Below, piece by piece: positions 25,875 through 33,371 of a stretch of DNA of 64,000 nt. This DNA comes from Brucella sp. 21LCYQ03. Its GTDB lineage: Bacteria; Pseudomonadota; Alphaproteobacteria; Rhizobiales; Rhizobiaceae. The stretch lies in contig NZ_JAMJWE010000004.1 in NCBI RefSeq assembly GCF_023554105.1, positions 62,001 through 126,000 of the forward strand, written 5' to 3'. The translations under genes were made by a program, and so were the position numbers. Numbering within the stretch: position 1 is the stretch's first letter; each line of letters starts with the position of its first letter. The notes under the pieces were generated by a model. The model saw only the letters and a program-made list of their open reading frames with translations, was not told the origin of the DNA and did no database searches.

Positions 25875-25998
25875 GTAAACATTGGTCATCGGGTTCACTC
25901 CTCCTCCCAGAACCCGATGACGAATACGGCACTCCTCCTCCCAGCCGTATTCAAGATCAGGCCGCGCATCCTCCTCCCGCGCGGCCTTTTTCTTTTTT
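25875..25998 (+). ncRNA. Trans-acting sRNA with three anti-Shine-Dalgarno hairpins (alpha-r14/NfeR1-like)
   Basis: Three perfect hairpins stand in tandem. Hairpin 1: 11-bp stem, 25886-25896 with 25910-25920. Hairpin 2: 9-bp stem, 25922-25930 with 25944-25952. Hairpin 3: 9-bp stem, 25959-25967 with 25979-25987, followed by a T-rich tail that makes it the terminator. Hairpins 1 and 2 carry the identical 13-base loop ACTCCTCCTCCCA; hairpin 3 carries ATCCTCCTCCC. Each loop displays CCUCCUCCC, complementary to ribosome-binding sites. This is the design of the alphaproteobacterial alpha-r14 family (NfeR1 of Sinorhizobium). The 5' end is approximate; I found no convincing promoter. No credible protein is encoded. 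Confidence 0.85.
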
Positions 25999-26153
25999 AA
26001 ATCCTCCAAAAAATCCAGATTTGTTGACAGTCCGTTGCTGCATCGTCGTATGGGCAATCGCGATAATGTGAACTATCTCTCCTGCAACATCAGTTTTACG
26101 GCAATCCGGTCCATCAGAGCATTTGCCGTCAAGAAATGCGGGAGATAGCAATC

Positions 26154-27707
26154 ATGACCAGCGGCATTCATCACCTGACTATGATTACGCATAAGGTTCA
26201 GGCCAATGTCGATTTCTATGCAGGCTTTCTCGGCCTGCGCATTGTCAAACAGACCGGCGGCTTTGAAGACGCGGAACAGTTGCATCTGTTTTATGGCGAC
26301 CGTTCGGGTACGCCCGGTTCCCTGATCACTTTCCTTGTCTGGGAAGATGGTGCGCGGGGACGTGTCGGTCACGGTCAGGTCAGCGAAATTGCACTCGCGA
26401 TTGATCGTGCCTCGATTGGCTTTTGGCTGGAACGCGCCTTGCGCTATCATGTGCAGTCCGAAGGTCCGGTGCAGGAATTTGGTGAGCCAGTCCTGCGGTT
26501 GCGTGATCCTGACGGCATTATCGTCAAACTGGTCGGCAGCGATCTGCATGCCAATGATGCGTGGCTGTCTGACGATATTCCGGCAGACCATGCGGTGCGC
26601 CGTATCCGATCGGCAACCGTTCTGTCGGAAACACCAGAGCAGACTGTGAGCTTTATAGAGCGTTATTTTGGGTTCCGCGCGCAGGCAAAGGAAGGCACGA
26701 TTGATCGTCTGGTTTCCGATTCAGGCGATGTGATTGATGTGCGTGATGCAAGCGGTTTCTGGCCGGGTATTCCGGGAACAGGCATTGCTGATCATGTTGC
26801 TTTCCGCGCTTCCGATATGGGCGAAGTGGAACGGGTGGAGAAGGAATTGGCGCAGCTTAATTCCAGTGAAACCAATGTTCATGATCGCAAATATTTTGCA
26901 TCGCTCTATGTTCGGGAGCCGGGCGGCACCTTGTTTGAGCTTGCAACCGATGGTCCGGGCTTTACGCTTGACGAGCAGGTTGAAAGTTTGGGGCAGACGC
27001 TGTTCATTCCACCGGGCAATGAGGATATGGAAGCAGCCATTCGTATGCGGATGCCGCAATTCTCCCGTCCGGGAGAGGAGCGCGTGATTTATCGCGATCT
27101 GCCTTTCGTGCATCGTGTTCATGTGCCGAAAAATCCTGATGGCACGACGCTCGTTCTCTTGCACGGAACTGGCGGCAATGAGAATGATCTTATGCCGCTC
27201 GCCCATAAGGTAGCACCACGCGCCACACTTCTGGGCGTGCGTGGACGCAGCACGGAAGAAGGTACGCAGCGCTGGTTCCGCCGGTTCACGATGGATCGGT
27301 TCGATCAGGTTGACATTCGCTCTGAGGCAGAAGCTTTCGAAGCCTTTGTTGAAGGCGCGGTCAAATCCTATGGGATTGATCCGGAGCGGACTGCGTTTCT
27401 CGGCTATTCCAATGGTGCAAACATGCTTGCGGCTTTCATGCGGCTTCATCCGCATGTTGTGCGTAAGGCGGTTTTGTTACGTGGCGTGGAAGTGCTTGAG
27501 GAAAAGCCAGAAGCTGATTTGTCGGATACTTCTGTTCTGCTGCTAAGCGGTGCGGACGATCTTTATGGCGCGTTGTCCGGGCCGCTTGGAGACGCATTGG
27601 CTAAGGGTGGTGCGGATCTCAACGCTCAGCTTCTGCCCGGCGCGGGTCATGCGCTGGTCGAAGATGATGCGCTTATCGTTTCGCAATGGCTTTCGCAGAA
27701 GCTTTGA
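26154..27707 (+). CDS. Ring-cleaving dioxygenase (VOC) fused to alpha/beta-hydrolase
   Basis: A 517-residue fusion. The first part holds two vicinal-oxygen-chelate repeats (about 3-130 and 140-270; SGIHHLTMITHKVQANVDFYAGFLGLRIVKQT, then IADHVAFRASD and EPGGTLFELATD), resembling MhqA/MhqO hydroquinone dioxygenases. The second part (about 310-517) is a phospholipase/carboxylesterase-like hydrolase: LLHGTGGNEND, nucleophile elbow GYSNGAN, SGADD and GAGHAL for the Asp and His, resembling MhqD. In Bacillus these are separate genes of one quinone-stress regulon, so the fused enzyme may open and then hydrolyse (hydro)quinone-type products. The ATG at 26154 has GGGAG upstream; an ATG 18 bases earlier is less likely. 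Confidence 0.85.
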   Translation: MTSGIHHLTMITHKVQANVDFYAGFLGLRIVKQTGGFEDAEQLHLFYGDRSGTPGSLITFLVWEDGARGRVGHGQVSEIALAIDRASIGFWLERALRYHVQSEGPVQEFGEPVLRLRDPDGIIVKLVGSDLHANDAWLSDDIPADHAVRRIRSATVLSETPEQTVSFIERYFGFRAQAKEGTIDRLVSDSGDVIDVRDASGFWPGIPGTGIADHVAFRASDMGEVERVEKELAQLNSSETNVHDRKYFASLYVREPGGTLFELATDGPGFTLDEQVESLGQTLFIPPGNEDMEAAIRMRMPQFSRPGEERVIYRDLPFVHRVHVPKNPDGTTLVLLHGTGGNENDLMPLAHKVAPRATLLGVRGRSTEEGTQRWFRRFTMDRFDQVDIRSEAEAFEAFVEGAVKSYGIDPERTAFLGYSNGANMLAAFMRLHPHVVRKAVLLRGVEVLEEKPEADLSDTSVLLLSGADDLYGALSGPLGDALAKGGADLNAQLLPGAGHALVEDDALIVSQWLSQKL

Positions 27708-27714
27708 AACTGTG

Positions 27715-27745
27715 AAAGGCGGCTGTGCAATTAGCCGCCTTTTTC
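27715..27745 (+). terminator. Rho-independent terminator after the dioxygenase-hydrolase fusion
   Basis: Stem AAAGGCGGCT / AGCCGCCTTT with an 8-base loop, then T residues. Confidence 0.88.
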
Positions 27746-27805
27746 TCATATGCGGTGTAACCCAGATGCCGCAGACACGATTCTTTCCACAGGCTTGAAT
27801 ATTTA

Positions 27806-27870
27806 GCACTTGGCTTATTCTTTTGTCTGAAGAATAGTGCCGACATGTTCCGCCTGATCGGGCGTTTTTT
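27806..27870 (+). promoter_or_regulatory. Structured leader or attenuator before the DUF900 lipoprotein gene
   Basis: A hairpin (TATTCTT 27816-27822 with AAGAATA 27830-27836, extended by GCAC/GTGC) is followed by a short stem CGCC-N6-GGCG and six T residues (27851-27870). The second part looks like a weak terminator only 28 bases before the start codon. It could be the end of a short RNA or an attenuator. Confidence 0.35.
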
Positions 27871-27897
27871 GTTTTGTCCTTTTGGGAGAGTTGGGTT

Positions 27898-29139
27898 TTG
27901 CAGAGCATTATTCGTCGCATGACCCCTGCATTGCTCGCAGTCCTGATTGTGATCTCGGGCTGCGCCAGTCGGCCCGATGGTGTTCTGATTCCGATTACAG
28001 AGAGTGTTCCCGGCGCGTCCAAGGTTGATCTTCTGGTCGCGACGACTCGTAAACCATCAGATAATCCCGCTCTGCTTTATTCAGGCGAACGTGATCAGGA
28101 CATCAATCTCACGGAAATCGTTGTTTCGATTCCACCGGATAAAAACCGTAAGATCGGTGAAGTCCAGTGGCCGAAAAAGATGCCGCCCAATCCGCTGAAA
28201 GAATTTGCGACTGTTGAAGTGAAGGCAATTAATAGCGAAACCGGCGCAAAAAACTGGCTGGATCACAGCCTGCCAAAGTCGCGCCGTGTGATGGTTTTCG
28301 TGCACGGTTTCAACAATACTTTTGAAGATTCGGTCTATCGCTTTGCGCAGATCGTGCATGATTCCGGCGCAGATGTTGCGCCGGTTATCTTCACGTGGCC
28401 GTCGCGCGGCAGCGTCTTCGATTATAATTATGATAAAGAAAGCACCAATTATTCGCGCGATGCGCTGGAAACGGTGCTGCGCAAAATTGCTGAAGATCCG
28501 CGTGTCAAAGACATCACCATCATGGCCCATTCCATGGGTAGCTGGCTGACTGTGGAAGCTCTGCGCCAGATGGCGATCCGGGATAAGCGCGTTGATCGGA
28601 AGATCACAGACGTTATTCTTGCGTCCCCTGATCTTGATGTGGATGTGTTCAACAAGCAGTTCCGCGCCATGGGCAAGGACCACCCGCGCTTCACGCTGTT
28701 CACATCTCGCGATGACCGTGCGCTTCGTGCTTCGCGCTTTATTTCCGGCAATGTTGACCGCCTCGGACAAATTGATCCGTCGGTGGAGCCGTACCGCTCG
28801 CAGCTCGAGCAGGCGGGAATTACCGTCATCGATCTCACCCAGCTTAAAGCGGGTGACAGGCTTAATCATGGCAAGTTTGCATCCAGTCCCGAAGTGGTTC
28901 AGCTGATCGGTCAGCGCCTCGTAACCGGCCAGACCATCACTGACTCTGACATCGGATTGGGCGAGCGACTGGGTGCCGTAGCACTTGGCACGGCGCAAGG
29001 AGTGGGAACTGCCGCGTCACTCGTGGTCAGCGCACCGATTGCTGTGTTCGATCCGAATACGCGCCGGACCTATAATGAGCAGATTGACCGTTTCGGCAGA
29101 ACGGTGGGCAGTACAGTCAGCGGAACGGTCGGAAACTAA
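27898..29139 (+). CDS. DUF900 alpha/beta-hydrolase lipoprotein
   Basis: A 413-residue protein with a lipoprotein signal: basic start (QSIIRRM), hydrophobic run and lipobox ISGC with Cys22. The hydrolase core carries VMVFVHGFNNTFEDS (oxyanion loop), TWPSRGSVFDYNYDKES, the nucleophile elbow MAHSMGSWL, LASPDLDVDVF with the acid, and NHGKF with a likely catalytic His. DUF900 proteins are predicted esterases; the substrate is unknown. The TTG at 27898 is chosen because it sits 9 bases after GGGAG and gives a proper signal peptide; the ATG at 27919 would leave a very short n-region. Confidence 0.82.
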   Translation: MQSIIRRMTPALLAVLIVISGCASRPDGVLIPITESVPGASKVDLLVATTRKPSDNPALLYSGERDQDINLTEIVVSIPPDKNRKIGEVQWPKKMPPNPLKEFATVEVKAINSETGAKNWLDHSLPKSRRVMVFVHGFNNTFEDSVYRFAQIVHDSGADVAPVIFTWPSRGSVFDYNYDKESTNYSRDALETVLRKIAEDPRVKDITIMAHSMGSWLTVEALRQMAIRDKRVDRKITDVILASPDLDVDVFNKQFRAMGKDHPRFTLFTSRDDRALRASRFISGNVDRLGQIDPSVEPYRSQLEQAGITVIDLTQLKAGDRLNHGKFASSPEVVQLIGQRLVTGQTITDSDIGLGERLGAVALGTAQGVGTAASLVVSAPIAVFDPNTRRTYNEQIDRFGRTVGSTVSGTVGN

Positions 29140-29238
29140 ACCAAGCCGCATCTTATGCATTGGCAAATGTGCAGTTGTCATATTTGAAGGCGCGCTGTAA
29201 GGCTGACGCCAATTCTGGTTGTTGGCAGGGAGACCCTC

Positions 29239-30108
29239 ATGCAGATCGTCCATACGATTGAAGATTTGCGTCAGGCACTGAGCGTAGCACGCAAGAGCGG
29301 CAAATCCATCGGCCTCGTGCCGACCATGGGTTATCTCCACAAAGGGCATCTGGAGCTTGTGCGCCGCTCGCGCGCGGAAAACGATGTCACCGTCGTTTCG
29401 GTCTTCGTCAATCCGCTGCAATTCGGTGCCAACGAAGACCTCGACAAATATCCGCGTGATCTCGAGCGCGATGCAAATCTCTTACGCAATGCGAATGTCG
29501 ACTTCCTGTTTGCGCCTGCCGTCTCCGACATGTATCCGCGCCCGATGCAGACCGTTGTCGATGTGCCAACGCTTGGCAGTCAGATGGAAGGTGAGGCGCG
29601 TCCCGGTCATTTCGCAGGCGTTGCGACCGTTGTCAGCAAGCTGTTCAATATTGTTGGTTCTGATGCCGCCTACTTTGGCGAAAAAGATTTCCAGCAGCTC
29701 GTCATCATCCGCCGCATGGTGGAAGACATGGCCATCCCGGTGCGCGTGGTGGGCGTTGCAACGGTGCGCGAAGAAGACAATCTGGCCTGTTCGTCGCGCA
29801 ATGTCTATCTGACGGCAGAGCAGCGCGCGGCTGCGATTATCGTGCCAAAAGCACTGGATGAAGCTGAGCGGCTTTATCGCTCTGGCATTGATGCCCCTGA
29901 AGCGCTTGAGGCGGCAATTCGCGCTTTTATTGAAAAAGAACCGCTGGCCACGCCGGAAGTGGTTGCACTCCGCGACCCTGAAACGCTGGAACGACTGACC
30001 TCGGTGCAGGGCAGGCCGGTGCTGATCGCGCTGTTTGTGCGGCTCGGTTCAACGCGCCTTCTTGATAATCGCGTCATCACCCATGTTTCGCAGGAAAAGG
30101 CCGCCTGA
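29239..30108 (+). CDS. panC: Pantoate-beta-alanine ligase
   Basis: Cytosolic ATP-dependent enzyme that joins pantoate and beta-alanine to pantothenate, the CoA precursor. It has 289 residues. Motifs: [19 protein letters not shown] (HxGH nucleotidyl-transfer motif), [47 protein letters not shown] and the KMSK-like SSRNVYL. GGGAG lies 6 bases before the ATG. One base separates it from panB, so panCB is an operon. Confidence 0.97.
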   Translation: MQIVHTIEDLRQALSVARKSGKSIGLVPTMGYLHKGHLELVRRSRAENDVTVVSVFVNPLQFGANEDLDKYPRDLERDANLLRNANVDFLFAPAVSDMYPRPMQTVVDVPTLGSQMEGEARPGHFAGVATVVSKLFNIVGSDAAYFGEKDFQQLVIIRRMVEDMAIPVRVVGVATVREEDNLACSSRNVYLTAEQRAAAIIVPKALDEAERLYRSGIDAPEALEAAIRAFIEKEPLATPEVVALRDPETLERLTSVQGRPVLIALFVRLGSTRLLDNRVITHVSQEKAA

Positions 30109-30109
30109 A

Positions 30110-30937
30110 ATGAGCGCGACTGTCAAAGCCAAACGTCTGTCCCCAAAAGCCATTGAAGCGATGAAGGGCGAGCGCCCGATTGTCAGCCTCACGGCTTATA
30201 CAACGCCGATCGCGCGACTGCTTGATCCGCATTGCGATCTGCTTTTGGTGGGTGATTCCGTTGGCATGGTGCTTTACGGCATGGATTCAACGCTGGGCGT
30301 CACGCTCGATATGATGATTGCGCACGGAAAAGCCGTTATGTGCGGTGTGGGCCATGCTTGCGTGATTGTTGATATGCCGTTTGGCACCTATCAGGAATCC
30401 AAAGAACAAGCCTTCCGCAATGCTGCCCGCACCATGCAGGAAACTGGCTGCGACGGGATCAAGCTTGAGGGCGGCGAAGAAATGGCCGAGACGGTCGATT
30501 TCCTCGTCAAACGCGGTATTCCGGTGTTTGGCCATGTTGGCCTGATGCCGCAGCAGGTTAACACCGTTGGCGGTTTCCGTTCGCTCGGACGCGGCGACGA
30601 AGAGGCCAACAAAATACGTCGCGACGCACAGGCCATTGCCAACGCGGGCGCTTTTGCGCTGGTGATTGAGGGCACTGTCGAGCCACTTGCCCGCGAGATC
30701 ACTGCATCGTTGCATATTCCAACCATTGGCATTGGTGCATCCGCTGCCTGTGACGGCCAGATACTTGTCTCCGACGATATGCTGGGCCTGTTTCAGGATT
30801 TCACACCGCGTTTCGTCAAGCGTTTTACTGAGCTTGCTCCGCAGGTTTCGGATGCCGCGAAAGCCTATGCGGAAGAGGTCCGTGCACGTTCATTTCCGGG
30901 TCAAGAGCATGTATTTGGTGTGAAGCCAAAAGCCTGA
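30110..30937 (+). CDS. panB: 3-methyl-2-oxobutanoate hydroxymethyltransferase
   Basis: Enzyme that transfers a hydroxymethyl group from methylene-tetrahydrofolate to ketoisovalerate, giving ketopantoate. It has 275 residues. Features: [29 protein letters not shown] (metal Asp), [22 protein letters not shown] and [14 protein letters not shown]. The ATG at 30110 directly follows the panC stop; the frame extends further upstream into panC but [10 protein letters not shown] fits the family N-terminus. Confidence 0.97.
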   Translation: MSATVKAKRLSPKAIEAMKGERPIVSLTAYTTPIARLLDPHCDLLLVGDSVGMVLYGMDSTLGVTLDMMIAHGKAVMCGVGHACVIVDMPFGTYQESKEQAFRNAARTMQETGCDGIKLEGGEEMAETVDFLVKRGIPVFGHVGLMPQQVNTVGGFRSLGRGDEEANKIRRDAQAIANAGAFALVIEGTVEPLAREITASLHIPTIGIGASAACDGQILVSDDMLGLFQDFTPRFVKRFTELAPQVSDAAKAYAEEVRARSFPGQEHVFGVKPKA

Positions 30938-31038
30938 ATAAATAGAATTTTTTCTGTTACATAACTGCAATATTACGCCGCTATTTTGCGCCGATTCGCG
31001 TCAATCTCTTGTCACGCATTAAAAATCGGACCGCCTCA

Positions 31039-31527
31039 ATGATTGAAACTATTCCGCTTGAGATAGAGCGCAAATTTCTTGTGGCGGCGATGCCACCGCT
31101 CGAAAATCTGAAGGCTGTTGAGATACAGCAGGGCTATTTCACCCGCGCAGAGGATTCGGTCGAAATTCGTCTGCGTCGTAAGGGTTCTGATTTCTTTTTG
31201 ACATTGAAGTCGAAGGGTTTGATTGAACGGCAGGAATATGAAGTCGCGATCAGTGAAGCTCAGTTTGAGGCACTTTGGCCTGCAACCGCCGGACGGCGGT
31301 TTGAGAAGACGCGATATGTTGGCAGTCTGCTGCATGGCGAGAATTTTGAACTGGATGTTTTCGCGGGTGATCTTGCGCCGCTTGTGCTTGTCGAGGTTGA
31401 GTTTTCATCCATAGAAGCCGCAGAGAGATTTCAGCCACCTGCATGGTTTGGCGCTGATGTGTCGGAAGATGCATCGTTTAAAGGACGATCGCTTGCGATG
31501 CGCAAAGAAGATCAGAGGCAGGCATGA
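31039..31527 (+). CDS. CYTH domain protein (putative inorganic triphosphatase)
   Basis: A 162-residue protein with the CYTH tunnel-fold signature IPLEIERKFLV at the start, then alternating basic/acidic strands (QGYFTRAEDSVEIRLRRKG, LTLKSKGLIERQEYEV, FELDVFAGDLAPLVLVEVEF). Bacterial CYTH enzymes mostly hydrolyse inorganic triphosphate with a divalent metal; adenylate cyclase and thiamine triphosphatase are family alternatives. Its stop overlaps the start of the HAD phosphatase gene by 4 bases (ATGA), so the pair is translationally coupled and may act together on phosphate esters. Confidence 0.85.
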   Translation: MIETIPLEIERKFLVAAMPPLENLKAVEIQQGYFTRAEDSVEIRLRRKGSDFFLTLKSKGLIERQEYEVAISEAQFEALWPATAGRRFEKTRYVGSLLHGENFELDVFAGDLAPLVLVEVEFSSIEAAERFQPPAWFGADVSEDASFKGRSLAMRKEDQRQA

Positions 31528-32135
31528 TGAAAACGATCATGCTCGACGTGGATGGCGTTCTGATTTCGGGTCGTCCTGCTGATGGAACGCACTGGACCAG
31601 TTCGCTGGAAGCGGACCTTGGCATTTCACCTGCTGACTTAAAGACGCACTTTTTTGCAAAATATTGGGCCGCGATCCAGTTGGGTCAAGTGGAGCTAATG
31701 CCATCTCTTGCGGACGCCCTGCAAAACATGGGCTGCGATGTCACTGCGCAGCAACTTGCGGATTATTGGTTTAGTCATGACAGCCGCATTGATCAGTCGG
31801 TGCTACAGGCGTGTCAAAAGCTTCGCGCTGATGGACACGCAATCTGGCTTGCCACCAATCAGGATCATGAGCGTGCGGCCTATATCATGTCCGATCTCGG
31901 CTTATCGGCGCATGTGGACGGAATAATTTATTCTGCGGCACTTGGCGTCAAAAAGCCCGATCCGGCTTTTTTCAAAGCTGCCGAACGTGCGGTAAGTGTT
32001 GATGCAGCCGAGATTATTTTCATCGATGATACGATGCTGAATGTAGAAGCCGCACGCGCGTGCGGATGGCAGGCAATCCACTGGAACGATGAAAACCGTT
32101 CAGCTGACCTTTTTGATGTGATCAAAGCCAATTAA
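31524..32135 (+). CDS. HAD superfamily hydrolase
   Basis: A 203-residue HAD-IA type phosphatase. Motif I is MLDVDGVLIS (nucleophile Asp and DxD), motif II WLATNQD (Thr, in the usual S/T position), motif III the Lys in GVKKPDPAFF, motif IV IIFIDDTMLNVEAA. A short helical cap lies between motif I and II. The substrate is unknown. It overlaps the CYTH gene by 4 bases and ends 1 base before a stem-loop. Confidence 0.87.
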   Translation: MMKTIMLDVDGVLISGRPADGTHWTSSLEADLGISPADLKTHFFAKYWAAIQLGQVELMPSLADALQNMGCDVTAQQLADYWFSHDSRIDQSVLQACQKLRADGHAIWLATNQDHERAAYIMSDLGLSAHVDGIIYSAALGVKKPDPAFFKAAERAVSVDAAEIIFIDDTMLNVEAARACGWQAIHWNDENRSADLFDVIKAN

Positions 32136-32136
32136 A

Positions 32137-32160
32137 AAAGGGAGGCATTAGCCTCCCTTT
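32137..32160. terminator. Stem-loop terminator between the HAD gene and fpr
   Basis: A perfect 10-bp stem (AAAGGGAGGC / GCCTCCCTTT) with an ATTA loop lies between convergent genes. The T tract is short on the plus strand, while on the minus strand the stem is followed by TTTTTTAATT, so it probably serves both directions. Confidence 0.8.
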
Positions 32161-32181
32161 CATAGTCGTATAGATCAGCAC

Positions 32182-32958
32182 TTATTTTTCGACGAAAGCC
32201 TTTTCGATCACGAAGTGACCGGCTTCGCTCTGGCTGCCTTCTTCAAGGCCAAGACCTTCCAGAATGACGCGCATGTCGGCCAGCATTTCTGGACTACCAC
32301 AAAGCATCATGCGGTCGTCCTGTTCGGAGAATTTGGGAAGGCCGAGATCTTCAAAAATCTTGCCGGAGGTGATGAGATCGGTGAGGCGACCTTTGTTGCG
32401 GAAGTCTTCGCGCGTCACGGTCGGGTAATAGATGAGCTTCTCACGCACCATCTCACCAAGGAACTCGTCTTCCGGCAGTTCTTTGGTGATGAGATCGGCA
32501 TAGGCGAGCTCGTTTACTTCGCGCACGCCATGCACGAGGATGATTTTCTTGTAGCGCTCATAGGCTTCCAGATCGCGGATGATCGAAAGGAACGGCGCAA
32601 GGCCCGTACCCGTTGAAAGCAGCCAGAGATTGTCGCCCGGAATGAGATTGTCATAAAGCAGCGTGCCAACCGGCTTTTTGCCCACAATCAGCTTGTCGCC
32701 TTGTTTAAGGTGCTGCAAGCGCGAGGTCAGCGGACCGTCCTGCACCTTGATGGAGAAAAATTCGAGCTGTTCGTCATAGACACTGGAAGCAATCGAATAA
32801 GCGCGCAGCAGTGGTTTGCCGTTCACTTCAAGGCCGATCATGATGAACTGGCCGCTCTGAAAGCGCAGGCCCTGATCGCGTGTGGTGCGGAAGGAAAACA
32901 ACCTGTCGGTCCAGTGGTGAACGTCAAGAACGGTTTCCTGATAAAAATTGCTGCTCAT
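32182..32958 (-). CDS. fpr: Ferredoxin/flavodoxin-NADP+ reductase
   Basis: FAD enzyme of 258 residues that moves electrons between NADPH and ferredoxin or flavodoxin. It has the bacterial subclass pattern: RLFSFRTTRDQGLRFQSGQF, RAYSIASSVYDEQLEFF (FAD RxYS motif), VGKKPVGTLL, LLSTGTGLAPFLSIIRD (NADP phosphate motif), LVHGVREVNELAY and MLCGSPEMLADM, ending in FVEK. In related bacteria fpr supports iron-sulfur repair and oxidative stress resistance. The ATG at 32958 (MSSNFYQE) was chosen over an upstream in-frame codon that lacks family similarity. Confidence 0.93.
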   Translation of the reverse strand: MSSNFYQETVLDVHHWTDRLFSFRTTRDQGLRFQSGQFIMIGLEVNGKPLLRAYSIASSVYDEQLEFFSIKVQDGPLTSRLQHLKQGDKLIVGKKPVGTLLYDNLIPGDNLWLLSTGTGLAPFLSIIRDLEAYERYKKIILVHGVREVNELAYADLITKELPEDEFLGEMVREKLIYYPTVTREDFRNKGRLTDLITSGKIFEDLGLPKFSEQDDRMMLCGSPEMLADMRVILEGLGLEEGSQSEAGHFVIEKAFVEK

Positions 32959-33371
32959 GTCGGAACTGTCTCTGTTTCGCTTTTCACGGTGTCCGCTCAA
33001 AACAAGCGAACTTCATTTATCGCAATCATGGGGGATCGCGTTAGGCTGCCTTCAGGGTGGCTTCCGCGGAGGTCGTGATTTGCCAGCATGCTGCACCATA
33101 TCTGGCCGACGATTACGGAAGTTGGAATAATGCTTCTGTGTCCCGACATCAAGAGTTAATCAGGTTCATTAGAGCGCCGTGCGCCTAATTAGGCGCACAA
33201 AGGTCGCTCTATCACTTAATTCCAGCGCACCATTTCTTGAATAGTTTCAAGTTTAAGGATTGGTGCTCTGGTCGCGCAATTAAATCGAATCCAAACGCAG
33301 TCTCAAGAAAACACGTTCTAATGAGAAGAGCTTCCGAAGCATGTTATGCTCCGAAAGCCGATTTCCTTGTT
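32959..33371. other. Intergenic region fpr - MFS gene, mostly a palindromic repeat
   Basis: 413 bases without a credible gene. It holds the fpr promoter side (32959 to about 33110) and a palindromic repeat element (33170-33271). The rest, from 33272 to the MFS stop, shows nothing I can name. Confidence 0.6.
33170..33271. repeat. 102-base palindromic repeat element, possibly Bru-RS type
   Basis: Two nested hairpins side by side. First: TAGAGCG (33170-33176) with CGCTCTA (33205-33211) enclosing GTGCGCCT-AATT-AGGCGCAC (33179-33198). Second: CCAGCGCACC (33222-33231) with GGTGCTCTGG (33262-33271) enclosing CTTGAA-TAGT-TTCAAG (33236-33251). The size of about 102 bases and palindromic form resemble the Bru-RS elements of Brucella, but I cannot compare sequences here. 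Confidence 0.6.

Noticed and set aside
25886-25987. CRISPR-like repetition of CTCCTCCTCCC
   Set aside because: The repeated unit is only the hairpin loop, the spacing is about 35 bases, the intervening sequences are self-complementary stems, and there are only three units ending in a terminator. This is an sRNA, not an array.
26024-26067. Sigma-70 promoter for the dioxygenase fusion (TTGACA at 26024)
   Set aside because: The -35 box is perfect, but no hexamer at 16-18 bases resembles TATAAT; GATAAT at 26062 is 32 bases away.
25834-26151. Protein frames across the sRNA region on both strands
   Set aside because: They read through perfect hairpins and give Pro/Arg-rich or low-complexity peptides; the RNA structure explains the sequence better.
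28081-28998. Long minus-strand frame of 305 codons
   Set aside because: It lies entirely within the DUF900 gene on the other strand and its translation has no domain pattern; it is a shadow of codon bias.
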